Below, one piece after another: positions 38,135-45,663 of a stretch of DNA of 64,000 nucleotides; within the stretch, counting starts at the first letter, position 1; the number at the start of each line of letters is the position of its first letter. The DNA comes from Oscillospiraceae bacterium (lineage in GTDB: Bacteria; Bacillota; Clostridia; Oscillospirales; Ruminococcaceae), in assembly GCA_017847835.1 (NCBI GenBank), contig JAGASH010000005.1, positions 434,001 through 498,000 of the forward strand, given 5' to 3'. The translations under genes and the position numbers were made by a program. The notes beneath the pieces were generated by a model. That model was given only the letters and a program-made list of their open reading frames with translations, searched no databases and was not told where the DNA came from.

Positions 38135-38213
38135 TGACAAAACCCTATTGAATTATTTCGATAAATATAGTATAATTATATCGATATATGACAATTGATA
38201 GCAGGTTTTGTCA
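38135..38213 (+). promoter_or_regulatory. Promoter framed by a perfect 10-bp inverted repeat
   Basis: The promoter is TTGAAT (38148-38153), 17 bp, TATAAT (38171-38176). TGACAAAACC (38135-38144) lies just upstream and its exact inverse GGTTTTGTCA (38204-38213) just downstream, in the leader of the second chemoreceptor. A palindrome ATATCGATAT follows the -10. The arms could bind one regulator at two sites. Confidence 0.7.
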
Positions 38214-38240
38214 TAAAACGGTTGGTAAGGGAGCAGGAAT

Positions 38241-40130
38241 ATGAAAAGTATCAAGCAAATTCTGTTGAAAAAAATCATAAGAAGCACGATTATTTCACTT
38301 GTCATAATGGCAGGTCTGTGCTTTTTAATTCAGGCGGTTTTCTCAGACAACACCACAAAGGAAACCGCGATTATGCGAATTTCCGACGCAAAGGCAAGCC
38401 TTGAAGCAAGCGCTGCGGAAATCGCGCAGATTACCGAGGAAATGAACGAGGAATATCTCGCAAAAACACGCGCTTTTGCCGAGATGATTGAACTCAATCC
38501 GTCCATTCTTGAAGATAACGACAAGCTCATTCAAATCAGGGACGAGCTGAAGGTGGACGAGCTGCACGTCACCGATGAAAACGGTCTGATTAAGTGGACG
38601 ACAATTCCGGGATATATCGACTTTGATTTCAAGACCTCGGAACAGACAAAGCCGTTTTTGCCGGCGCTTCAGGACAAAAGCTTCGAGCTTGCCCAAGAGC
38701 CGCAGCTTAATGGTGCAGAGGGAATTCTGTTCCAGTACATAAGCGTCGGCAGACGCGACAAGTCCGGTATTGTGCAAATCGGTATGGAGCCGAAAAAGCT
38801 CTCGGACGCTCTCAAAGCAAATCAGATTGACGCTGTGTTAAAGAGCATAACCGTCGGCAAAAACGGCACTTTGTTCGCTGTCAACAAGTCCGACAAAACG
38901 CTCGCGGCATTCTATGACGAAACGCTTATCGGCAAAGCAGCAAGCGAAATCGGCTTGAACGACGGGCTGCTCGCAATGAACGAAAACTCAATCACCCGTA
39001 CTACCATTAACGGAAGAGCAATGCTTGTGAGCGTTTCTCAGACCGACGATTATTATATCGGTGCGCTTGTTCCCTCGGAAGAGTCTATCACAAACGCGCT
39101 CGCGTCAACCGCGCTGATTATGCTGATTGCGCTGATTGTAATTCTGTCGCTTGCGTTTATCGTAATAAAAAGCGTAAACAAGGACGTTGTAAACGCGCTT
39201 CATAGCTTTGTTTCCAAGATTGACGAGATTTCAGCAGGCAACGCAAGCGAACGCGTAAACGTGAGAAACTGCTCGGAAATCGACGCGCTCAGCAACGGTT
39301 TCAACGCGCTGCTTGACGGTATCGACGAGAAAATCCACGAAACCGAGCAGCTCAACGTTAAAATGCAGGGACTTATCGGAAATGTTGCAAACACCTCGCA
39401 GAATATCAACAGCCTGTCCGTTGAGATGAAGGACGTTTCCAGGCGAATTTCCGACGGTTCCTCGCAGCAGGCCGATACCGTAAAACAGCTCAGCGACACG
39501 TTCCACACGATTTCAAACGATGTCCGCGAAAACGCTGCCGCCGCAGAACAGGCAAGCAATTTCTCCAAGTCCGCGGGTGAACAGCTAAACGTAAGCGTTG
39601 ACAAGATGAACAGCGTTAAGGCCGCAATGGGCAAAATCACCGACTGCTCTCAGGAAATCGAGAAAATTGTCAAGACAATTGACGACATCGCGTTCCAGAC
39701 GAATATTCTCGCGCTCAACGCTTCAATCGAAGCAGCAAGAGCAGGCGTCGCGGGAAAAGGCTTTGCGGTTGTCGCAGACGAGGTCAGAAATCTCGCAACC
39801 AAGAGCAGCGAGGCGGCTCAGAGTACAAACGAGCTTATCGCGCAGACGCTCGAAGCAGTTGAAAACGGAAATGTGACAGCACAGGCTGCCGCTGATGAGC
39901 TTCAGAATATGAAAGTCGATATCGAAAAGAATATCGAGCTTATCGACGCGATTTCCGCTGCTTCCGCGAAGCAGGCAGACGCTGTTGACGAGGCAAAGAA
40001 CGGTATGGACGACATAAGCGAGATTGCCCAGAGAAACTCCGCGGTTTCAGCCACGGCAAGCGATACCGCAGACCGTCTTGATACCGCTGCCGCAGACCTT
40101 ATTTCACTTGTTACCTGGGATAAAAAGTGA
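38241..40130 (+). CDS. Methyl-accepting chemotaxis protein
   Basis: 629 aa, same plan as the gene before it but with a different sensor. Membrane helix about 15-35, an outer domain of about 240 residues (single-Cache-like, [20 protein letters not shown]), second helix near 290, HAMP, then the signalling domain with the tip [20 protein letters not shown] near residue 485 and flanking [17 protein letters not shown]. Ribosome site AAGGGAG. Separated from the first chemoreceptor by 165 bp holding its own promoter. Confidence 0.95.
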   Translation: MKSIKQILLKKIIRSTIISLVIMAGLCFLIQAVFSDNTTKETAIMRISDAKASLEASAAEIAQITEEMNEEYLAKTRAFAEMIELNPSILEDNDKLIQIRDELKVDELHVTDENGLIKWTTIPGYIDFDFKTSEQTKPFLPALQDKSFELAQEPQLNGAEGILFQYISVGRRDKSGIVQIGMEPKKLSDALKANQIDAVLKSITVGKNGTLFAVNKSDKTLAAFYDETLIGKAASEIGLNDGLLAMNENSITRTTINGRAMLVSVSQTDDYYIGALVPSEESITNALASTALIMLIALIVILSLAFIVIKSVNKDVVNALHSFVSKIDEISAGNASERVNVRNCSEIDALSNGFNALLDGIDEKIHETEQLNVKMQGLIGNVANTSQNINSLSVEMKDVSRRISDGSSQQADTVKQLSDTFHTISNDVRENAAAAEQASNFSKSAGEQLNVSVDKMNSVKAAMGKITDCSQEIEKIVKTIDDIAFQTNILALNASIEAARAGVAGKGFAVVADEVRNLATKSSEAAQSTNELIAQTLEAVENGNVTAQAAADELQNMKVDIEKNIELIDAISAASAKQADAVDEAKNGMDDISEIAQRNSAVSATASDTADRLDTAAADLISLVTWDKK

Positions 40131-40147
40131 GGTTTATCGGTAAATTT

Positions 40148-40180
40148 ACAGTCGCTCGGTAACTCGGGCGGCTGTTTCTT
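40148..40180 (+). terminator. Probable terminator after the second chemoreceptor
   Basis: ACAGTCGCTCG (40148-40158) pairs with CGGGCGGCTGT (40165-40175) using two G-T pairs, followed by TTCTT. The T-run is imperfect, so some read-through into the next gene is possible. Confidence 0.6.
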
Positions 40181-40196
40181 TGAGAAGGAGAACGAA

Positions 40197-40748
40197 ATGA
40201 CGTTATTTGTAAACTGCTGCCCGCGCGAAAATTCACGCACAGAGCGGCTCGCAAAAAAACTGCTCGAAAAGCTCGGAGAATACGACGAGGTAAATCCCGA
40301 AAAGGAAGGGCTTGTTCCTCTGGACAACGAACGGCTGAATTACCGCACGGCTCTTCTTGAAAAGGGAGATTTGTCCGACGATATCTTCAAGTACGCGAAA
40401 CAGTTTGCCAACGCAGACGAGATTGTGATAGCCGCACCGTTCTGGGATTTGTCGTTTCCGTCGGTGCTGAAAATCTATATCGAGAACATCTATGTGACGG
40501 GAATTGTGTCGGAATACAGCGAAAACGGCACTCCGAAAGGGCTTTGCAAAGCGAAAAAGCTCTATTATGTCACAACAGCGGGCGGGGCTTTTGACGGAAG
40601 GTTCAGCTTTGATTATCTGAAAGCGCTTGGCGAGGATTATTTCGGGATTAAGGAAACTGTTCTGATAAAGGCGGAAATGCTGGATATTATCGGCAACGAC
40701 GCGGAAAAAATTCTGTCGGAATGTGTGAAAAACTATGGATTGGATTGA
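40197..40748 (+). CDS. Flavodoxin-fold NAD(P)H oxidoreductase, AzoR-like
   Basis: 183 aa. It begins TLFVNCCPRENSRTERLAKK, the FMN phosphate-binding strand of the flavodoxin fold, with VIAAPFWDLSFPSVLKIYIE and KLYYVTTAGGAFDG as the other flavin-contact loops, as in AzoR/NQO-type quinone or azo reductases. It would reduce quinones, azo dyes or similar with NADH. Ribosome site GAAGGAG. It is bounded by terminators on both sides, so it is largely on its own. Confidence 0.85.
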   Translation: MTLFVNCCPRENSRTERLAKKLLEKLGEYDEVNPEKEGLVPLDNERLNYRTALLEKGDLSDDIFKYAKQFANADEIVIAAPFWDLSFPSVLKIYIENIYVTGIVSEYSENGTPKGLCKAKKLYYVTTAGGAFDGRFSFDYLKALGEDYFGIKETVLIKAEMLDIIGNDAEKILSECVKNYGLD

Positions 40749-40759
40749 ATAACAGAAAA

Positions 40760-40789
40760 GCCGCTCGGACAAATCGAGCGGCAATTTTT
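40760..40789 (+). terminator. Intrinsic terminator after the AzoR-like gene
   Basis: GCCGCTCG (40760-40767) and CGAGCGGC (40775-40782), followed by five T. Confidence 0.92.
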
Positions 40790-40887
40790 GTGTTATTGAA
40801 CGCGGAAAACGGTAAAAGCTGACTGTGCGCGGCTTTCACGCTCGGTGAATATCAGACTGTGATTTGCGCAGCACCCGCGGCTTTTGT

Positions 40888-40928
40888 CAATTTCGTGCAC
40901 TTGCGACATCGTGTCGCTTGCGAAATTG
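40888..40928. other. Nested inverted repeat in a non-coding stretch
   Basis: Outer arms CAATTTCG (40888-40895) and CGAAATTG (40921-40928) enclose inner arms GCGACA (40903-40908) and TGTCGC (40912-40917). No gene, promoter or T-run belongs to it. The whole stretch 40793-40950 shows no plausible coding frame; this hairpin is the only clear structure in it. Confidence 0.5.
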
Positions 40929-40952
40929 CCAAAAACGCAGAGGATGTCGCAA

Positions 40953-41026
40953 AGCTGCTTGCGGGCACAAAAAACGCCCCTAGCACACACTAGAGGCGAA
41001 ATTGGGTCCAGCGTCACGCTGGTGGA
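40953..41026 (-). repeat. Structured repeat, copy C (next to tRNA-Thr)
   Basis: Read on the minus strand this starts at the tRNA 3' end and shares with copies A and B the blocks TCCACC, then a 5-7 bp hairpin, ATTTCGCCT, a second hairpin and CCCGCAAGCAGCT. The first hairpin here is CCAGCG/CGCTGG, against CCGGT/ACCGG in A and B, so both arms changed together. The second hairpin doubles as the tRNA terminator. Confidence 0.75.
40968..40998 (-). terminator. Intrinsic terminator of tRNA-Thr
   Basis: On the minus strand CGCCTCTAG (40990-40998) pairs with CTAGGGGCG (40975-40983), followed by a T-run over 40969-40974. Confidence 0.88.
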
Positions 41027-41098
41027 GCTGGTGAACGGACTCGAACCCCCGACCTGCGCATTACGAATGCGCTGCTCTACCGACTGAGCTACACCAGC
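41023..41098 (-). tRNA. tRNA-Thr (anticodon CGT)
   Basis: 76 nt. Acceptor stem GCTGGTG/CACCAGC, D arm GCTC..GAGC, anticodon stem GCGCA/TGCGC with loop TTCGTAA (anticodon CGT, reads ACG), T arm with GTTCGAGTC, discriminator T and encoded CCA. A second CCA (41020-41022) follows directly. It is the only ordinary tRNA in the window and has a perfect promoter. Confidence 0.97.
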
Positions 41099-41112
41099 AA
41101 TTTAACGTTACT

Positions 41113-41141
41113 ATTATATCACAGCTCAATCGTTTTGTCAA
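41113..41141 (-). promoter_or_regulatory. Sigma-A promoter of tRNA-Thr
   Basis: Minus strand TTGACA (41136-41141), 17-bp spacer, TATAAT (41113-41118); full consensus, fitting a stable RNA gene. Confidence 0.95.
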
Positions 41142-41151
41142 GTACTTTTTT

Positions 41152-41190
41152 CAAAAAAAGCGAACCGACAGGTGAAAAACTGCCGGTTCG
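41152..41190 (-). terminator. Intrinsic terminator of spoIVA
   Basis: Minus strand stem from 41180-41190 (CGAACCGGCAG) and 41161-41171 (CTGTCGGTTCG) with one G-T pair, followed by CTTTTTTT. Confidence 0.93.
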
Positions 41191-41201
41191 GTGTTTCAAT
41201 A

Positions 41202-42671
41202 TTACAGGATAATGCAAATCAGACCGCCGCAGCCGTCGTTGATTATCCTGCCGATAGTTTCCTGCAATTTCATTCGCGCGTCTTGCGGCATTCGGTTGAG
41301 CTTGTTGTGCAAGCCCTCGTTCACCAAATCCGACAGCGATTTCCCGAAAATGTTGCTCTCCCAGATTTTTGTCGGGTTCTCTTCAAAGTCGTTCAAAAGG
41401 TAGCTGATAAGCTCCTCGGACTGCTTTTCGCTGCCGACAATCGGGTTGATTTCGGTGGTAATATTCGCGCTCATCATATGAATTGACGGTGCAGACGCTT
41501 TCAGGCGCACGCCGTATTTCCCGCCCTGCTTGATAATCTGCGGCTCTTCCAGCGTGAGTTCGTCCATTTGCGGCAGCACAATCCCGTAGCCCGTTGCCTC
41601 AACCTCGTCCAGCGCGTTTTTCACACGCTCGTATCTGCGCTTGATGTTCGCAAGCTCTATCATACACGGCATAAGGTCGTTTTCGCTGTTGAGTTCAAGT
41701 CCCGTAGCCTCGCCGAGAATTTTGTAAAACAGCTCGTTTTCAAGCGTTATGTCAACAACTCCAGAGCCCGTGCCCAAATCAATATCGGCTGCCTCGGCAC
41801 GCTTGATGTGTTCGCACTGCAAAACGCTTTCCGCGCAGGTCTTGATGTCGTTTATGCCGTGAATTTCGGCAGCGGCAGCCTTGATACACGAGAAAACGTC
41901 CTTTTTGAGCCAGTGCTCCTTGTCAAGAGCGGAAATCCAGCGCGGCATTTTGATTTTCACCTCGCGCACGGGGAATTTCAGCAGCACTTCCCCGAGAATT
42001 TCCTTGATTTTGTCCTCGTCCATATCAACGCAGTTCAGCGGAATAACACGGCTGCTGTACTTCTCGGACAGCTCCCCTGCGAGCTGCTTGCTTTCGGGAC
42101 TGTCGGGATTTGTGCAGTTAAGCAGAACGACAAACGGCTTGTTTATCTCGTTCAGCTCGGAGATTATGCGCTCCTCTGCCTGCTCGTATTCCTCGCGCGG
42201 AATGTCGGTTATCGAGCCGTCCGTGGTGACGACGATACCGATTGTCGAGTGGTCGGTGATAACCTTTCGCGTGCCGACTTCTGCCGCCATATTAAACGGG
42301 ATTTCCTCGTCAAACCACGGTGTAATCACCATTCGCGGCGCTTCGTTTTCGATATAGCCGATTGCGCTCGGGACAATATACCCCACGCAGTCAATCAGCC
42401 GCACGTTCATTTTCACATCGTCAACTTGAATGGAAACCGCTTCTTCGGGGACGAATTTCGGCTCGGTTGTCATAATCGTCTTGCCTGCCGAGGACTGCGG
42501 AAGCTCGTCGTTTGCGCGCTCACGGCGATATTCATCGGGAATGTTCGGGATAACAAGGTCGTTCATAAAACGGCTGATAAACGTGGATTTTCCCGAGCGC
42601 ACGGGCCCCACAACCCCGAGATAGATATTCCCGCCGGTTCTTTTTGCTATATCCGAGTAAATGCTGTTCAT
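41202..42671 (-). CDS. spoIVA: Stage IV sporulation protein A
   Basis: 489 aa ATPase that polymerises on the outer forespore membrane to form the coat base layer. It starts near-canonically with MNSIYSDIAKRTGGNIYLGV, has Walker A GPVRSGKST (about 22-30), a TRAFAC-type GTPase-like core (LIDCVGYIVPSAIGY, VVTTDGSITDIPREEY, VLLNCTNPDSPES), and the C-terminal GGLICIIL that tethers it to SpoVM or SipL partners. Ribosome site AAGGAGT abuts repeat copy A. It is downstream of sipL and likely in the same mother-cell transcript. Closed by a strong terminator. Confidence 0.98.
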   Translation of the reverse strand: MNSIYSDIAKRTGGNIYLGVVGPVRSGKSTFISRFMNDLVIPNIPDEYRRERANDELPQSSAGKTIMTTEPKFVPEEAVSIQVDDVKMNVRLIDCVGYIVPSAIGYIENEAPRMVITPWFDEEIPFNMAAEVGTRKVITDHSTIGIVVTTDGSITDIPREEYEQAEERIISELNEINKPFVVLLNCTNPDSPESKQLAGELSEKYSSRVIPLNCVDMDEDKIKEILGEVLLKFPVREVKIKMPRWISALDKEHWLKKDVFSCIKAAAAEIHGINDIKTCAESVLQCEHIKRAEAADIDLGTGSGVVDITLENELFYKILGEATGLELNSENDLMPCMIELANIKRRYERVKNALDEVEATGYGIVLPQMDELTLEEPQIIKQGGKYGVRLKASAPSIHMMSANITTEINPIVGSEKQSEELISYLLNDFEENPTKIWESNIFGKSLSDLVNEGLHNKLNRMPQDARMKLQETIGRIINDGCGGLICIIL

Positions 42672-42683
42672 CTAAATACTCCT

Positions 42684-42766
42684 TCCACCGGTGCGACCGG
42701 CGCGTATTTCGCCTATGGTTTCTGCAAGAGGGAAACTTTTCTCCCGCAAGCAGCTATCTGCTAAAT
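42684..42766 (+). repeat. Structured repeat, copy A
   Basis: 83 bp in direct tandem with copy B at a 90-bp period, about 90 percent alike by eye. Blocks: TCCACC, hairpin CCGGT-GCG-ACCGG, ATTTCGCCT, hairpin GTTTC/GAAAC region, CCCGCAAGCAGCT, and AGCAG/CTGCT. It lies between sipL and spoIVA, ending at the spoIVA ribosome site. Confidence 0.85.
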
Positions 42767-42773
42767 TAAATCG

Positions 42774-42855
42774 TCCACCGGTGCGACCGGCGCGTATTTC
42801 GCCTATGGTTTCTGCAAAGGGGAACCTTTCTCCCGCAAGCAGCTATCTGCTAAAT
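42774..42855 (+). repeat. Structured repeat, copy B
   Basis: Second tandem unit, touching the sipL stop codon. Differences from copy A are concentrated around the central hairpin (AAGGGGAACC against AGAGGGAAAC), leaving the flanking blocks unchanged. Confidence 0.85.
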
Positions 42856-44390
42856 CATACCGTGGGAATAATAATCATACCCGAAAGCGCTGCCTGTTCA
42901 TCGGAAATGTCGTTTTCCTCCATAAGCGCCTTTACCGTTGTGTTATACGCTTTTGCAATGCTCCAGCAGTCGGACTGCTCGTCGGTGTAGCAAATCCTCA
43001 GCGCAAACTCGTCGTTTTTCGCCTTAGGCTTATCCTCGTGCACCGTGACCTCGCTCACCGCGTCCGCCGTCACAACATCGCACAGCACACCTTTCAGCTC
43101 GGTGAGCGCAGACAGCTCAATCGTGCCGTCTGATTTAATCGAGAAATCCGTGCCGGTGATTTTCGCGGCAAACTGCGCCGAAGTGTTCTCGGTGATATCG
43201 GAAACGGGAATTACCTGTCGGAAAGCCTCCTGTTTTTCGAGATAAAACGGCACGCCCTCGGCATTTTTCCCGTAAACAGAGCCGCAGAGCATTCCCGAAA
43301 ACTCGGGCTCTCCGTTTTCACCCGCGCGCAAAACGGGATTTTTTATCACCGCGTGACAGTCCCACACGGAACGTATCTCGAAGTTCTCGGCGGTGACGTT
43401 CATTTTAAGGGTGAGCGTCTGCGAAAGCTGCCGCGGTGATGTGTTCAGCCGAAGCGTGTTTGTGAGGAACTCGGTTTCATACTCCGTGGAGTACACATCG
43501 ACGGGAAAAGCCGTTTTTTCCGCTTTATAAGCCTTTGCCGAGCACTCCGCGCTTATTCTGCACGAGATTATGCCGCTGTCGGTTTTCGGGATAAGCTCGA
43601 AATCAAGCACGGAAATCGTCGGCACAACAACGTGCTCGTCTGTAATTCCAGCGATGTCGAGAATTGCGCTTATCGGGATTTCCGCGGTCATTTTCTCGGC
43701 TTCCGAGCTTCCGCTTGACTCAACATTCGGCAAGCCGTAGAGCGCGCTCACGATGACGCTTCCCTTCACAACCGCCTTATCCGCGACAATTCTCACGTCG
43801 GTTACTTTCGGGCAAGCGCTGCTCTGCATTATAAAAGAAACTCCCGCCGAGCCGGTTTCGATTTCCTCGGAGCTTAAAATCTGCTTTTTCGCGCAAAGCG
43901 TTCTCCCGCAGCAATTCACCGAGCGCGACTTAACCTGCAAGCCTGCGGGAATATCGCCGAGCTTGTTCTCGCGGCAGCTCTCCGCCTTTATCCGACAGGA
44001 AACCGCTCCGCGCACGTCAATTCTTCTCGGAGAAACCGCCCGACAAGTGCAGTAATCCTGCTTCGGTTCAAAGGTGAGCCACGGTGAAGCCGCGTCCTTG
44101 CGGGCAATGTCGATGAGCTTTGAATAGGTGTAGCGCTGGTCGATACAAAAGACGTCGGAGCTGTTCTCGGCAAGATAGAGCGCTTTTATGTACACCACGC
44201 CGTCAAGCGAGAGTTTTCCGTCGCCGGACACGCTGTACGACACGATTTTCGGCGTGAGCGTGCAGGACAGGATTTTGAAGATATCGGGGCAGTAATCGGG
44301 CAAAACATAGTCCAGCTCCACACCCTGTTCCGTTTGTCCGTCAAAAATAATTTCGTCGATAAAAACGGCGGTTTTGCTTGTTTCTTCCAT
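42855..44390 (-). CDS. sipL: SipL-like spore coat morphogen (DUF3794 and LysM)
   Basis: 511 aa. Several DUF3794 repeats are seen (first at about 18-35 in ELDYVLPDYCPDIFKILSCT; others near 155-260 and 290-440), and a C-terminal LysM domain covers about 465-511 (ICYTDEQSDCWSIAKAYNTT ending in IIIPTV). This is the domain plan of SipL of Clostridioides difficile, which binds SpoIVA through LysM and replaces SpoVID. The next gene on the strand is spoIVA, which strongly supports the call. A sigma-E-like promoter lies upstream. Ribosome site AAGGAGG. Confidence 0.9.
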   Translation of the reverse strand: MEETSKTAVFIDEIIFDGQTEQGVELDYVLPDYCPDIFKILSCTLTPKIVSYSVSGDGKLSLDGVVYIKALYLAENSSDVFCIDQRYTYSKLIDIARKDAASPWLTFEPKQDYCTCRAVSPRRIDVRGAVSCRIKAESCRENKLGDIPAGLQVKSRSVNCCGRTLCAKKQILSSEEIETGSAGVSFIMQSSACPKVTDVRIVADKAVVKGSVIVSALYGLPNVESSGSSEAEKMTAEIPISAILDIAGITDEHVVVPTISVLDFELIPKTDSGIISCRISAECSAKAYKAEKTAFPVDVYSTEYETEFLTNTLRLNTSPRQLSQTLTLKMNVTAENFEIRSVWDCHAVIKNPVLRAGENGEPEFSGMLCGSVYGKNAEGVPFYLEKQEAFRQVIPVSDITENTSAQFAAKITGTDFSIKSDGTIELSALTELKGVLCDVVTADAVSEVTVHEDKPKAKNDEFALRICYTDEQSDCWSIAKAYNTTVKALMEENDISDEQAALSGMIIIPTV

Positions 44391-44442
44391 TAATGATTTC
44401 CTCCTTATATTTTCCGCGGGGGTTGATTTTCGTTACATCACT

Positions 44443-44471
44443 ACTGTATGCTTGTTTTGTACAAAGTATGA
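44443..44471 (-). promoter_or_regulatory. Sigma-E-like mother-cell promoter of sipL-spoIVA
   Basis: Minus strand TCATACT (44465-44471), 14-bp spacer, CATACAGT (44443-44450). This fits the Bacillus sigma-E pattern (ATATT-like -35, CATACANT -10, 14-15 bp) and the known mother-cell timing of both genes. Confidence 0.65.
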
Positions 44472-44501
44472 TATAATTTCCCGCACTATTCGCAAAAGCT
44501 C

Positions 44502-44530
44502 TTGAAAAATTTTTCCGATTGTGTTATAAT
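44502..44530 (+). promoter_or_regulatory. Sigma-A promoter of the tepA run
   Basis: TTGAAA (44502-44507), 17-bp spacer, TATAAT (44525-44530), 75 bp before tepA. Confidence 0.87.
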
Positions 44531-44605
44531 GTATAATGTATTGTTATGCGAATATTTTTCATCTCTTACGGAATACTATTGTAAAAACGTACAAGAGGTG
44601 CAAAA

Positions 44606-45475
44606 ATGAGCCATAAAAACGACGTTTCCGAGGAGAACAACGCTCCCTTTTCGGAACAGCAGAACCAGCAGATTATCGATATGGGAATTATCGCGACAGC
44701 AAACGCTCCGCATAATATTCACTGCTTGTCGATAATCGGGCAAATCGAGGGGCACTATATCCTTCCGCCGCAAAACAAAACGACAAAATACGAGCACATT
44801 ATCCCCGCGCTCGTTTCAATCGAGCAGGACAGCTCGGTTGAGGGCTTGCTTATCGTGCTGAACACGGTCGGCGGTGACGTTGAAGCGGGACTTGCAATCG
44901 CCGAGCTTATCGCGGGTATTTCAAAGCCCACGGTATCGATAGTTGTCGGCGGCGGCCACTCGATAGGAGTACCGCTCGCGGTTTCCGCGAAGGAGAGCTT
45001 CATCGTGCCGTCCGCGACAATGACCATTCACCCCGTGCGTATGAACGGAATGATGCTCGGAGTGCCGCAGACGATGAACTATTTCGAGAAAATGCAGGAC
45101 AGAATTACGCGTTTTGTGACGAAAAACTCCCGCATTTCTCCCGAACGTTTCAAGGAACTGATGATGGAACGCGACGAGCTGGTCCTCGATATCGGCACGG
45201 TGCTCGACGGGAAAAACGCTGTTGACGAGGGACTTATAGACAATCTCGGCTCGCTCTCCGACGCTGTGAAACGGCTGTACGAGCTGATTGAGAAGAACGG
45301 CGCTCCCCGAAAAGCTCCCGCAAAGCAGGAAAAGCCGGCGAAATCCCCGAAATCATCAAAAAGCTCACCCACAAAATCAAGCTCAAAAAAGAGCGCAAAA
45401 AAGCAGAAAACCGTCGCGGTAAAGTCGGAGCTGAGCGGTGCGGTTATGCGGGATTTGCGGGGTGAACAGCGATGA
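44606..45475 (+). CDS. tepA: TepA-like ClpP-fold serine protease
   Basis: 289 aa. The ClpP/crotonase fold is visible: [20 protein letters not shown], the active-site Ser in [10 protein letters not shown] (about 117-126) and the His in [10 protein letters not shown] (about 141). In Bacillus, TepA (YmfB) aids protein translocation and precedes spoIIIE, the same neighbourhood as here. Residues about 240-289 are a Lys/Ser/Pro-rich tail not found in the catalytic fold, possibly binding membrane or nucleic acid. Ribosome site GAGGTG. Cytoplasmic or membrane-associated. Confidence 0.9.
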   Translation: MSHKNDVSEENNAPFSEQQNQQIIDMGIIATANAPHNIHCLSIIGQIEGHYILPPQNKTTKYEHIIPALVSIEQDSSVEGLLIVLNTVGGDVEAGLAIAELIAGISKPTVSIVVGGGHSIGVPLAVSAKESFIVPSATMTIHPVRMNGMMLGVPQTMNYFEKMQDRITRFVTKNSRISPERFKELMMERDELVLDIGTVLDGKNAVDEGLIDNLGSLSDAVKRLYELIEKNGAPRKAPAKQEKPAKSPKSSKSSPTKSSSKKSAKKQKTVAVKSELSGAVMRDLRGEQR

Positions 45476-45609
45476 TACCGTTTGATAGGATTGACGGCGC
45501 GTTTTCGGCGCTCCCAGAAGAACCCGTGAACTTTGCCGCCGAGGATAAAGAGTATGTGAAAAAGGTTGCCGCAGTCAACACAATGCGGCTCTGGTTTAAC
45601 GGAAACTGA
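45472..45609 (+). CDS. Small conserved-position ORF between tepA and uppP
   Basis: 45 aa ([14 protein letters not shown] at the start, RLWFNGN at the end), too short for routine calling. Its ATG overlaps the tepA stop (ATGA) and GGGGTGA lies six bases upstream, so coupling is likely. Bacillus has a small gene, ylzJ, at the same place after tepA; the position fits, but sequence likeness could not be established. No membrane segment. Confidence 0.6.
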   Translation: MIPFDRIDGAFSALPEEPVNFAAEDKEYVKKVAAVNTMRLWFNGN

Positions 45610-45618
45610 AAGAATAAT

Positions 45619-45641
45619 CCGCTCCCCGTCATGGGGAACGG
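45619..45641 (+). other. Hairpin without T-run before uppP
   Basis: CCGCTCCCC (45619-45627), loop GTCAT, GGGGAACGG (45633-45641), with one C-A mismatch. No T-run, so more likely an mRNA processing or stability element than a terminator. It sits in the gap before uppP. Confidence 0.4.
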
Positions 45642-45663
45642 ACGCGATAGAAAGGTACATATT

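Noticed and set aside
41568-42764. 398-codon open frame opposite spoIVA running through repeat copy A
   Set aside because: Antisense to spoIVA; no ribosome site.
42684-42855. CRISPR-like array
   Set aside because: Only two units that are alike over their whole length, with no spacers and no cas genes.
42691-42990. Open frame on the plus strand spanning repeat copies A and B
   Set aside because: Consists of the repeats plus antisense of the sipL end; the similar peptide from copy C follows from the shared DNA blocks. No ribosome site.
45619-45641. Terminator before uppP
   Set aside because: Hairpin lacks any T-run on the plus strand, so it is listed only as a hairpin.
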